Positions 1 through 6,889 of a stretch of DNA of 10,219 bases are shown here, in pieces; positions within the stretch are counted from its first letter, which is position 1; the number at the start of each line of letters is the position of its first letter. The stretch covers positions 1-10,219 of the forward strand of contig NZ_CAAFUZ010000023.1 of the NCBI RefSeq assembly GCF_900766305.1. Direction: 5' to 3'. Source of the stretch: an uncultured Gemella sp. (GTDB lineage Bacteria; Bacillota; Bacilli; Staphylococcales; Gemellaceae). Under the pieces are notes generated by a model. The model saw only the letters and a list, made by a program, of their open reading frames with translations. It did no database searches and was not told the origin of the DNA. The translations under genes were made by a program, and so were the position numbers.

Positions 1-740
1 CTTCTGTATGAACTATTTCAGATATAAACAATTTAACAAGGATGTTATCACTGTAGCCGTTGGCTACTATCTAAGATATGCATTGAGTTATCGTGATATA
101 TCTGAAATATTAAGGGAACGTGGTGTAAACGTTCATCATTCAACGGTCTACCGTTGGGTTCAAGAATATGCCCCAATTTTGTATCAAATTTGGAAGAAAA
201 AGCATCAAAAAGCTTATTACAAATGGCGTATTGATGAGACGTACATCAAAATAAAAGGAAAATGGAGCTATTTATATCGTGCCATTGATGCAGAGGGACA
301 TACATTAGATATTTGGTTGCGTAAGCAACGAGATAATCATTCAGCATATGCGTTTATCAAACGTCTCATTAAACAATTTGGTAAACCTCAAAAGGTAATT
401 ACAGATCAGGCACCTTCAACGAAGGTAGCAATGGCTAAAGTAATTAAAGCTTTTAAACTTAAACCTGACTGTCATTGTACATCGAAATATCTGAATAACC
501 TCATTGAGCAAGATCACCGTCATATTAAAGTAAGAAAGACAAGGTATCAAAGTATCAATACAGCAAAGAATACTTTAAAAGGTATTGAATGTATTTACGC
601 TCTATATAAAAAGAACCGCAGGTCTCTTCAGATTTACGGATTTTCGCCATGCCACGAAATTAGCATCATGCTAGCAAGTTAAGCGAGCACTGACATGATA
701 AATTAGTGGTTAACTATATTTTTTACTTTGCAACAGAACC
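1..740 (+). mobile_element. IS431/IS257-like insertion sequence (IS6 family), right part
   Basis: This stretch holds the complete transposase gene and ends with the terminal inverted repeat ACTTTGCAACAGAACC at 725-740. That repeat is the exact reverse complement of GGTTCTGTTGCAAAGT at 10052-10067. The left terminal repeat is missing here because the window starts inside the element. IS431/IS257 elements are about 790 bp and move by replicative cointegrate formation, often building plasmids from pieces. The 8 bases after the right repeat (741-748, TCCCAAGC) do not match the 8 bases before the left repeat at 10044-10051 (AAAAGTGA), so no target duplication frames the element if the ends are joined. 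Confidence 0.95.
8..682 (+). CDS. tnp: IS6-family (IS431/IS257) DDE transposase
   Basis: This 224-residue protein is the full length expected for the IS431/IS257 transposase, which catalyses replicative transposition. An N-terminal helix-turn-helix region (about residues 25-52, including YRDISEILRERGV and STVYRWVQ) binds the terminal repeats. The RNase-H-like catalytic domain follows, with the acidic triad visible as D76 in RIDETY, D133 in ITDQAP and E167 in LIEQDHRHIK. The IS6-type KxxR-like basic segment follows the glutamate. No stop or frameshift interrupts it, so it should be active. The ribosome site lies just outside the window start; the second copy at 10095-10100 shows the same gene preceded by AAAAAGGAGT. 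The element probably drove the rearrangements seen at 741 and 10051. Confidence 0.97.
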   Translation: MNYFRYKQFNKDVITVAVGYYLRYALSYRDISEILRERGVNVHHSTVYRWVQEYAPILYQIWKKKHQKAYYKWRIDETYIKIKGKWSYLYRAIDAEGHTLDIWLRKQRDNHSAYAFIKRLIKQFGKPQKVITDQAPSTKVAMAKVIKAFKLKPDCHCTSKYLNNLIEQDHRHIKVRKTRYQSINTAKNTLKGIECIYALYKKNRRSLQIYGFSPCHEISIMLAS

Positions 741-769
741 TCCCAAGCCCCTTAGGATTTTTTCTGACG

Positions 770-799
770 AAAAAATAGTGGCTAATTGCTAGCCACTAT
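770..799 (-). terminator. Rho-independent terminator of the RiPP-like operon
   Basis: On the minus strand, just after the MFS stop codon, a perfect 10-bp stem (arms 775-784 and 790-799, ATAGTGGCTA with its complement, 5-nt loop) is followed by a run of T residues (complement of 770-774). This is a textbook intrinsic terminator that closes the minus-strand operon only about 30 bases before the IS431 end. Confidence 0.9.
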
Positions 800-804
800 A
801 ATAA

Positions 805-1983
805 TTAATGAGATAATTTTTCGGAACGGAAATTAATCATAAACAAACTGTTGGATATTATAAATATTAGTGAAATTAATATATAGATTTCGTGAAGAGA
901 TAATAGTTTTAATAGTAAAGACGCTGTATATCCGGCAATGGGTATAGTTCCCCAAGTAAATAAATATATAGTAGAATTTATATGTCCTCTTACATTCTCT
1001 GGTACAATTTTATATTGAAGAGTGGTTCTCAAAACACTTCCGAAACTTCGAGAAAGATAACCTAAAAATACTCCTATGAAAAATAAATAAGATTTAGAAA
1101 TCAGTAGTATAAAAGGAATACTTAAAAGCAGGTTCATAAGGCCTATAGATTTTTGAAACCCTATTTTTTTGATTATTGTTTTGGGAAGTATAGAGCCAAT
1201 TATCGCACCGAAAGATAAGATACTTATAATTCCCCCAGCTATATAATTTTGTAGATTAAGATATCTCATCATATATAAAACAATAGTATTCGTTAAAATA
1301 GTCATAGAAAAATTTATACCCATGGTTATTATTACGATTAATAATAGTTGTTTATTGTTAATTAAAAAAAGTAGGGAATTCCTATTAGCACTTTTATTTT
1401 CATCAGGATTTTTTTCCTTGTTTTTAGAAAAAGAGCCGTTAATTTTACGATTTATATTTAAGTAAATAATAAAATTTAAAAATTGTAAGATTATCATAAC
1501 CAATAAGGCTAAAATAATATTATGAGTAAATATAAAAGAAAAAATAGGAGAAACAAAGTTTACTATAGATCTCATTAATTGAACTAGGCTATTTATGGAA
1601 GTTAAGTTTTGACTGAAATAATCAGGGATGAAAACACTAGTATTAATTTCTAAAACTGTAGAAACTAAACTCATTAATACTATAATAATAAATAATGTTG
1701 TGAAATTATTGAATTTTTCGATAATTATAAATGCAAAGATTAAATTGATAATGATAAATGTGAAATAGAACCAAATAGGAACTCTTATACTTTTGAATTT
1801 ATCGATAATATGTCCAGAAACCTTGCTAAATATAATAAAACCAATTGAGTAAGTAGAAGTAAGAAATACTACTTTTGAATCAGAAAAGTTATATAGCGTT
1901 ATTCCAACTATTGGAATTAGATATATGAGCATATCATTAATTAGCAATCTATTAAATTCAGAGTAAATAAGTTTATTGCGCAT
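805..1983 (-). CDS. MFS-family exporter of the RiPP-like cassette
   Basis: This 392-residue, very hydrophobic protein has about 10-12 predicted membrane spans in two halves, separated by a charged cytoplasmic loop at about residues 180-203 (KINGSFSKNKEKNPDENKSA). A major-facilitator motif-A-like loop, GHIIDKFKSIR at residues 57-67, sits between the second and third spans. The general layout resembles MFS_3-type drug or siderophore exporters, but I cannot name a substrate. Its start codon lies inside the end of the GST-like gene (11-bp overlap), so the two are translationally coupled. As the last gene of the cassette it most likely exports the mature peptide or peptide-derived compound, and may give self-protection; that role is inferred from position only. 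No dedicated peptidase-type ABC exporter is present. Confidence 0.85.
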   Translation of the reverse strand: MRNKLIYSEFNRLLINDMLIYLIPIVGITLYNFSDSKVVFLTSTYSIGFIIFSKVSGHIIDKFKSIRVPIWFYFTFIIINLIFAFIIIEKFNNFTTLFIIIVLMSLVSTVLEINTSVFIPDYFSQNLTSINSLVQLMRSIVNFVSPIFSFIFTHNIILALLVMIILQFLNFIIYLNINRKINGSFSKNKEKNPDENKSANRNSLLFLINNKQLLLIVIITMGINFSMTILTNTIVLYMMRYLNLQNYIAGGIISILSFGAIIGSILPKTIIKKIGFQKSIGLMNLLLSIPFILLISKSYLFFIGVFLGYLSRSFGSVLRTTLQYKIVPENVRGHINSTIYLFTWGTIPIAGYTASLLLKLLSLHEIYILISLIFIISNSLFMINFRSEKLSH

Positions 1984-3019
1984 TTTTTAATGTCTCTGTG
2001 TATAAAGAATTAGGATGAATTTGTGCGAAAAATTCATCAACATCTTTTTTAATAACATTTGCATCAATATTGAATTTCCTACTTACAATATTAACAATAT
2101 CGGCTTTAGAATTATTTTCTAAGGCTAAAGAGTAAAATAATTCTGATGTTGGGTTATTTAAAATATGATAAATATCATATTTAGGATTATTTAACATTTT
2201 GAGTTGAGGGTGGTATCTGTAATGAGACACTATCCATTTAGGAGAATCTACTTCTGATTTAGAAATATTATCATAAAATTGTTTTGCGTCAGAAATATAT
2301 TTTTTAATAGAAACATGATTTAATACTCTTTTTATATATTGTTCAATTTTAGGATTATTTATTTCAATATTCCAGCCTTCTATTTGTTTTGCTATAGGAG
2401 CAAACATTATATCAGCAAAAGTTAAGCAATCATCAAATAAATAATTTTTTTGATAGTTATTTAAAATATTATCTAATAAAGATAGTGTCTCATTTAATTG
2501 AGTTATCCCAATTTCACCAATATCTTTTTTATTTGGAGATCTGAAAGAATTTGAAAATGACATTTCACTCATTAAAGGAAGTAAATCTGCGTGTATGTGA
2601 CTACAAAAAGTTAAAATTTCATATTTGATTTTTGTACTATTAGTCAATAAATTCACATTATAAAAATCTCTTAAATATTGTTCCATTACTAAAATATCTG
2701 AAATAACAACTTCATTTTTAGTATCGACTAGGATTGGTACACGTGGTAAGAATTTAGTAAAACTATTTTTTATTAATGCAGTAGAATCATTTTTTAATAT
2801 TTGAGTGAGCTGACAACCACAACCAGATGCTGGTTCTTCTGGTATTTCATAATCATTTTCTCCAGTTATTATTTCAATATCTCCATTTTCATGATATTTT
2901 ACGGGCCAATCTAAGCCAATCATTTTATAATTATAATCGATTTTAGATTCTTCAAGTAATATATAAGCTCTCATAGACCAAGAAGAAAATTGTTTATCTC
3001 CACCATATAATTTTATCAT
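1973..3019 (-). CDS. GST-like protein with C-terminal PqqD-like RRE domain
   Basis: This is a 348-residue fusion. Residues 1-35 (LYGGDKQFSSWSMRAYILLEES) form the start of a thioredoxin-fold GST domain with the Ser-rich SxWSxR catalytic region. An unusual insert at about 40-90 contains Cys67-Gly-Cys69, and the fold resumes with the cis-proline strand LPRVPILVD (91-99) and the helix ISDILVMEQYL. An all-helical GST C-domain follows at about 130-250, with the N-capping signature LTFADIMFAP (199-208). Residues about 261-333 (from KWIVSHYRYHP to VDEFFAQ) resemble a PqqD-type winged helix, the RiPP recognition element that binds leader peptides. The ribosome site AAAGGGG lies 8 bases before ATG, 13 bases after the radical SAM stop codon. 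Family knowledge suggests thiol or thioether chemistry, but staphylococci lack glutathione, so bacillithiol or the peptide cysteine itself would be the likely thiol. The exact reaction is unknown. Confidence 0.8.
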   Translation of the reverse strand: MIKLYGGDKQFSSWSMRAYILLEESKIDYNYKMIGLDWPVKYHENGDIEIITGENDYEIPEEPASGCGCQLTQILKNDSTALIKNSFTKFLPRVPILVDTKNEVVISDILVMEQYLRDFYNVNLLTNSTKIKYEILTFCSHIHADLLPLMSEMSFSNSFRSPNKKDIGEIGITQLNETLSLLDNILNNYQKNYLFDDCLTFADIMFAPIAKQIEGWNIEINNPKIEQYIKRVLNHVSIKKYISDAKQFYDNISKSEVDSPKWIVSHYRYHPQLKMLNNPKYDIYHILNNPTSELFYSLALENNSKADIVNIVSRKFNIDANVIKKDVDEFFAQIHPNSLYTETLKNAQ

Positions 3020-3032
3020 TTGATTTTCCCCT

Positions 3033-4343
3033 TTAACAAAAAGAATTTATTTTAGTAGAAGCACTATCAAAAAAGTGTTCTAAATGACAGCCACCCTGAC
3101 ATTTACTTAAAAACTGGCAACCTGAACAACTACTTCTAGGCTGTAACACTTCATGAACTTTTTTTGTCATTGTTTTCCATAAACTTGCAATATCGTTTTG
3201 TGACACGTCTCCAAAGTATACGTTACTATGAGGGCAATTTCTTAATTTACCATCAAAAGATATACTTGCCCAAGTAATTCCTGACTCACAACTACCAGTA
3301 AATTGCTTATCTAGTTTTTCAAAAATTGGAGACTTAAAAGTAACGGGATTATCTTTTTCTGATAAACACATTTTTTGTCCACACGGCCATGCAATATTAA
3401 TATCACCTTTTTTATTAATAAAGCTATCGAGATTTTTTATCAATTCAGGTAATTCATTGTATTTAACTGCATATTTCTCATCATCTTTTCCAGTGGGAAC
3501 ATAGCGCATGACACTGAAATATTTACTACCATGCTCATATGCGTCTAATACTACTTTTTTCAAATTTTGAATATTACCTTTTACTAAAGTCAACTCTGTT
3601 ACGACATCGATTCCTGAAGCTGATAATTTTTCTATGGCATTAATTGCTCTATCATAAGCTAATTTATGACCGGTTAAAAAATTATGAGTAGTTTTATCAC
3701 CATGCAAAGAAATTAAAACTGTACCTACATTATTTTTTTTGAAATTTTTTATTATTGAATCACTAATAAAATGGCCATTTGTAAAAACAATTTGATATAA
3801 GCCTAACTTCCCTCCGTAATCTAATATTTCTTTTATATCTGGATGTAAAAGTGTTTCTCCACCACTATATCTAACCGTTAAACATCCATTTTCACTTGCT
3901 TCTCGTAATATTTTGAAAATAGTCTCTTTAGGTAAATGTTTTTGAGGTAAAAGTTTTATTTGTTTTTTAACTTCTTTATCAGATAAAGAGGGATCGATTT
4001 TCCAAACGTTATAACAAAAGCCGCAATTCCAATTACATAAAGAAGTTACTTCAATTTCTAACCTAAGTGGAAACTCTAATGACTGTTTATGTCTCTTTTC
4101 AATATCAAAATCTATTGGATATATATCGTCTGAAACTTGTTTTTTAAACTCTAAAAGATCATTATAAATTTCTTTTTTAGGTACATTGAATTGATATGAC
4201 AAGTTGCTAACAGCAGTATCAAATGAATTCTTTTGTAATTCTTCTGCAAATAATACTCCTATATCGTCCAATCGATGCATTTGACTATTTTTAGGATTAA
4301 ATAAAATTTTTAAATCTTTTCTAAGCCGCATATTTTCAATCAT
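3033..4343 (-). CDS. Radical SAM/SPASM peptide-modifying enzyme with N-terminal RRE
   Basis: Numbered from the ATG at 4343, this 436-residue protein begins with a PqqD-like RRE (about 5-70, RLRKDLKILFNP through YNDLLEFKKQV) for leader-peptide binding. The radical SAM core follows, with C103xxxC107xxC110 for the [4Fe-4S] cluster and the GGE motif at 161-163. The C-terminal SPASM domain has C352-x12-G-x4-C370, then CX2CX5CX3C at 406/409/415/419, and a final cysteine (C436) that is the very last residue. This complete pattern implies two auxiliary Fe-S clusters, as in peptide maturases that make thioether or C-C/C-N links. It lies between the peptide gene and the GST-like gene. The open frame could begin earlier at a TTG at 4394, but that codon lies inside a strong hairpin. 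ATGs at 4364 and 4331 are other options, and none has an ideal ribosome site. Confidence 0.9.
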   Translation of the reverse strand: MIENMRLRKDLKILFNPKNSQMHRLDDIGVLFAEELQKNSFDTAVSNLSYQFNVPKKEIYNDLLEFKKQVSDDIYPIDFDIEKRHKQSLEFPLRLEIEVTSLCNWNCGFCYNVWKIDPSLSDKEVKKQIKLLPQKHLPKETIFKILREASENGCLTVRYSGGETLLHPDIKEILDYGGKLGLYQIVFTNGHFISDSIIKNFKKNNVGTVLISLHGDKTTHNFLTGHKLAYDRAINAIEKLSASGIDVVTELTLVKGNIQNLKKVVLDAYEHGSKYFSVMRYVPTGKDDEKYAVKYNELPELIKNLDSFINKKGDINIAWPCGQKMCLSEKDNPVTFKSPIFEKLDKQFTGSCESGITWASISFDGKLRNCPHSNVYFGDVSQNDIASLWKTMTKKVHEVLQPRSSCSGCQFLSKCQGGCHLEHFFDSASTKINSFC

Positions 4344-4370
4344 TTCCTTATCCCCCCCACACATTGAACA

Positions 4371-4404
4371 AAGGTTATAGTTGACCTTGGTCAACTATAA
4401 CCTT
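4371..4404 (-). promoter_or_regulatory. Perfect 16-bp intergenic hairpin between peptide gene and radical SAM gene
   Basis: Arms 4371-4386 and 4389-4404 are perfect reverse complements around a 2-base centre. In minus-strand RNA the structure starts 5 bases after the peptide stop codon. It is not followed by a U-run (next bases UGUUCAAUG), so it is more likely a partial-readthrough attenuator or a 3' stabiliser that keeps peptide transcript in excess over enzyme transcript. It buries the possible TTG start at 4394. Confidence 0.7.
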
Positions 4405-4409
4405 ATAAA

Positions 4410-4487
4410 TTAATTACATTGGTGACTAAGTGCTTTTCCAGATTTAACTTCAGGTTTTTTATATTCTACTTTTGTTTCCTCTTTCAT
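4410..4487 (-). CDS. Putative RiPP precursor peptide, 25 residues
   Basis: This short gene has a near-perfect ribosome site (AAAGGAGG, 8 bases before ATG) and is the first gene of the operon. Its N-terminal part is MKEETKVEYKKPEVK and the last ten residues are SGKALSHQCN. Y9-x-x-P12-x-V14 matches the YxxPxL/V signature known for leaders bound by PqqD-type RRE domains, for example in lasso peptides. The following Gly17 fits the same pattern. The likely core is therefore only about 8-10 residues, with one cysteine next to the C-terminus. There is no hydrophobic secretion signal and no double-glycine site. It has exactly the size, position and leader motif expected of a substrate for the two RRE-bearing enzymes downstream. 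The mature product and cleavage site cannot be read from the sequence. Confidence 0.8.
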   Translation of the reverse strand: MKEETKVEYKKPEVKSGKALSHQCN

Positions 4488-4500
4488 TTTAAAATCCTCC

Positions 4501-4552
4501 TTTTTAATTGTAATATAAAATTACAATTTTAATTTTATATTACAATTAAAAA
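4501..4552. promoter_or_regulatory. 22-bp perfect inverted repeat overlapping the operon promoter (putative operator)
   Basis: Arms 4501-4522 and 4531-4552 are perfect reverse complements with an 8-base centre. The upstream arm covers the spacer and -10 of the minus-strand promoter and the other arm lies in the transcript just before the ribosome site. Because transcription should start near 4525, within the centre, the full palindrome exists only in DNA. That favours a repressor-binding site over an RNA hairpin. No cognate regulator gene adjoins it. Confidence 0.65.
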
Positions 4553-4560
4553 GATTGCAA
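4532..4560 (-). promoter_or_regulatory. Sigma-A promoter of the RiPP-like operon
   Basis: Reading the minus strand, TTGCAA (4555-4560) is separated by 17 bases from TAAAAT (4532-4537), a good vegetative promoter. The predicted start near 4525 leaves a leader of about 38 bases before the precursor ATG. Confidence 0.7.
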
Positions 4561-4569
4561 GCGCTTTCT
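4555..4569 (+). promoter_or_regulatory. CcpA catabolite-responsive element (cre) overlapping the -35
   Basis: TTGCAAGCGCTTTCT fits the Gram-positive cre consensus WTGNAANCGNWNNCW at every defined position. It covers the -35 hexamer of the minus-strand promoter, where bound CcpA would block RNA polymerase. This predicts repression of the cassette by preferred sugars. The match is seen directly; the regulation is inferred. Confidence 0.65.
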
Positions 4570-5094
4570 GAATTTTTAGATTTCATTATTGAGAATGAAT
4601 AGACTATACAAAACAACTACCCATAATGCTTAATTATGTCAACTAACTAAAGAGGCACAAACACCTTAAGATCAGTGTTTGTGCCTTTTGTCTGTAATTA
4701 TCGTTTGTTCAGGTTTTATACATACCCGTAACCACACGTTTTCATGAATGAAGTTTTTGTATCTTTATTTAGTCATAAGCCTCTAAAAAATAGATGATTT
4801 AATCTCGTGTATCTATTCTTTAGACGTTCATTATATATTCGTATACTTATTTAACTTGTGACGATGTATCGTATTTAACTGTTGCATACACTTGAAAAGT
4901 TTCTTGGCATAATAGCGAGCACGGTTTTAAACTGAAATAGTAAGTGATCTTGATAAAGTACAAAGAGGATTTGCAGTATGTTTTTTTAATTATTCACATT
5001 TGCTTTTTAAAAGTTGATAGACTTTTTTGAATAGAAATAATATTAATCTCCCTTAAAATTAAAAATAAAGTGATTTAAAATACCAAGAATATTT
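4570..5094. other. Intergenic stretch without a recognised gene
   Basis: Apart from the orphan terminator at 4653-4689 I see no coding frame with a ribosome site and no recognisable RNA gene here. The many in-frame stops and lack of codon structure suggest decayed or purely spacer DNA between the promoter of the RiPP-like operon and the small membrane-protein genes. Confidence 0.5.
4653..4689 (+). terminator. Orphan rho-independent terminator
   Basis: A perfect 12-bp stem (AGGCACAAACAC at 4653-4664 with its complement at 4675-4686, 10-nt loop) is followed by TTTT on the plus strand. No plus-strand gene lies between the RiPP promoter and this point, so the terminator seems to have lost its gene, probably by rearrangement. 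It would also shield the divergent promoter region from readthrough. Confidence 0.8.
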
Positions 5095-5294
5095 ATGATA
5101 AATTTTTTAAGAGGACATAAAATTTTTGTAATTATTTTAGGTGTTTTAGTAATTACTCCATGGCGCTTGTTTTAAGAGAATATAAAAATGGTAATCAAGA
5201 TGGGACTAAAACTCAAACTGTTATTTTACGACGCATTTATGTCAATACAACAAAGTTTTTAATAGACTTAGAATTAAAAGGAGTTTTTGGATGA
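5095..5294 (+). pseudogene. Frameshifted small membrane-protein gene
   Basis: From ATG at 5095 a 26-codon frame gives a basic start and one membrane span (HKIFVIILGVLVITPW) and then stops. Shifting by one base near 5163 opens a second frame that continues with ALVLREYKNGNQDG and runs to a TGA overlapping the next gene's start codon as ATGA at 5291-5294. A single missing base in the CCATGGCG region would rebuild a protein of about 66 residues. The coupled overlap with the downstream gene suggests these were a two-gene unit. No clear ribosome site precedes 5095, so the real start is uncertain. Function unknown. Confidence 0.4.
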
Positions 5295-5494
5295 TTTTAA
5301 TGATTTTAATAATCTTTTTATTGATTAATGCTTTGCCAGCTTTTTATTTTGGAATAAAGTATTTAAATTTAAAAAAGAATAAGTCTGAGGACAAAGATTT
5401 TGAAAGATTATCTGATTCTATGATGAATGCAGATAAGATAATAATTCCACTTTCTATAATCATAGTTTTAATAATTTATTTTGTTCAGAAATAA
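5291..5494 (+). CDS. Small two-span membrane protein, function unknown
   Basis: This 67-residue protein has a hydrophobic N-terminal span (about residues 2-24), a charged middle (LNLKKNKSEDKDFERLSD) and a second span at the C-terminus (about 49-65, IIIPLSIIIVLIIYF). The ribosome site AAAAGGAG lies 7 bases before ATG. The start overlaps the TGA of the preceding frameshifted frame (ATGA), the usual sign of coupled translation. Small two-span proteins of this type occur as bacteriocin immunity proteins or toxin partners, but nothing here proves such a role and I do not recognise the family. Confidence 0.65.
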   Translation: MILMILIIFLLINALPAFYFGIKYLNLKKNKSEDKDFERLSDSMMNADKIIIPLSIIIVLIIYFVQK

Positions 5495-5572
5495 AGCTTA
5501 GATTTAAAAACGAGTTTCATCTTGTCTTGATTTTGATATCATCTGTAAAATAGCTATTAACCATTTTGTACT

Positions 5573-6721
5573 TTAATATTCATGGTCATTTTCACTCAAA
5601 AATGTGCTTAGTCTTTCTTCTTTTAAATATAGAATAATGCATCCGTCATATTTATCAATATATATGTTGATATCTTCTTTTATTTTCATTAATTCTTGAA
5701 TATCTATTGAAATGAAGCCATCGTCATAGTTATCTTCGTTATCTTCGTAATCTTCGTAATCTTCATCTGTGTGTTTATAAGGATATTTATTTTTTAACCA
5801 TTTATATAATTTTGATACAGATTCTGTTTCATTTTCTTCTAAAGTATATGCCACTATGCAGCTTATAAAATGATAAATTAGCTCGTTACTCAACTCATTT
5901 TCATATTCACTAATATCTTCTTTAAACATACTTACTAATTCATCAATAGAATAGTTCAAATCAATGATTAATATTTCATAAGTATTTACAAAAGTATCAT
6001 ATTTTATATAATTTTTTACTACTGTCTTTATTGACTCATATTTTAATGACTTATCTTCTTCATCATAATATGAATTGTATATACTATCTGAATCTAAAGT
6101 GTTAATTAATGTTTTTAAGTGATCATAATATATTAAATTTAAATATTTTCTACTATTATCTAAATCTTTCTTTTCATTTAGATAATAGTCACATAAAGCT
6201 CTATATATCGCCATTAAGTCATTATTATTATCTTTTTTACTTAGTTTATAATCATATATTGCTAAAATTTTATCTTCACATGTATTATCTATATAATGCT
6301 CAGCTATATAAAAAGCTTGTTTGTAACTTATATGATCCCAACTAGTTATAAAGTGCATTAAGTATTTTGTATCTCTTATTAAAAATATTCCTTCATCAGT
6401 CGCGTCATAATAAGAGGGAAGTTCTATATTTTGTATAGAACCAAAATTTTCCTTAACACGTTGAATAAGTTTTGGTTTAGTTCCAGATATAGGAAGATTA
6501 TTATTTTTAAGTAACTCTCTTAGTTGTGAAACTGTAAAATAATTCAAACTATTTTCTACATCTTTTTTTATAACTAATTTATCGTCTTCTATTAATTTTT
6601 GAATAGATTTTAATATAGATTTTTCGCCATAAGCCCTAAGTCCACTTGGAAATATTTCTTTTCCTACTTGTCTGTTTATATTTGTATGTAAAGTAATTAA
6701 ATCATCAGTATTTAAATTCAC
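5573..6721 (-). CDS. SAP-domain protein, probably DNA-binding, function unknown
   Basis: This 382-residue acidic protein starts at GTG with the ribosome site AAGAGG about 8 bases upstream. Residues about 62-94 (FTVSQLRELLKNNNLPIS followed by GTKPKLIQRV) form a SAP motif, a two-helix fold that binds DNA or RNA in many mobile-element proteins. The part before it, about 1-60, may be another small helical domain. The remaining about 280 residues are mainly helical, rich in Asp, Glu, Tyr and Asn, with a strongly acidic run (DEDYEDYEDNEDNYDD) near residues 317-332. It is the only sizeable unassigned gene beside the plasmid-type elements, so a role in element maintenance is possible but unproved. 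It follows the decayed ORF at 6737-6889, probably in the same transcript. I see no convincing terminator after it. Confidence 0.75.
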   Translation of the reverse strand: MNLNTDDLITLHTNINRQVGKEIFPSGLRAYGEKSILKSIQKLIEDDKLVIKKDVENSLNYFTVSQLRELLKNNNLPISGTKPKLIQRVKENFGSIQNIELPSYYDATDEGIFLIRDTKYLMHFITSWDHISYKQAFYIAEHYIDNTCEDKILAIYDYKLSKKDNNNDLMAIYRALCDYYLNEKKDLDNSRKYLNLIYYDHLKTLINTLDSDSIYNSYYDEEDKSLKYESIKTVVKNYIKYDTFVNTYEILIIDLNYSIDELVSMFKEDISEYENELSNELIYHFISCIVAYTLEENETESVSKLYKWLKNKYPYKHTDEDYEDYEDNEDNYDDGFISIDIQELMKIKEDINIYIDKYDGCIILYLKEERLSTFLSENDHEY

Positions 6722-6736
6722 AGTTTAAACCTCTTT

Positions 6737-6889
6737 TTAATTATAATTGTTATTTACTATTTGAATTTTTAGTATAGTAAGTTGTTTTGATTTCAACTCG
6801 AATAATTCCGCCATTTCTTCTTCAAAAATTGTTACTAAATCAAATAAAACATCGATGTTTTTTACAAATATAAAGAATTTCTAAGATAT
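6737..6889 (-). pseudogene. Decayed 50-codon gene upstream of the SAP-domain gene
   Basis: A strong ribosome site (AAAAAGGAG at about 6896-6904) is followed at start-codon distance by ATA TCT TAG instead of ATG. From there the frame is open for 47 codons (FFIFVKNIDVLF, then FEEEMAELFELKSKQLTILK) and stops 15 bases before the SAP-domain start codon. Two point changes, ATA to ATG and TAG to a sense codon, would restore a 50-residue protein. The downstream part could still be made from an ATG at 6814, but no ribosome site precedes it. Family unknown. Confidence 0.4.

Noticed and set aside
741..748. Target-site duplication of IS431
   Set aside because: TCCCAAGC after the right end does not match AAAAGTGA before the left end, so no duplication is present.
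4501..4552. Terminator hairpin before the peptide gene
   Set aside because: The -10 element lies in one arm and the start site in the centre, so the complete stem would not be transcribed from this promoter.
6109..6345. Open frame of 78 codons on the plus strand
   Set aside because: It lies wholly inside the SAP-domain gene on the other strand, has no ribosome site and shows low-complexity composition expected of an antisense shadow.
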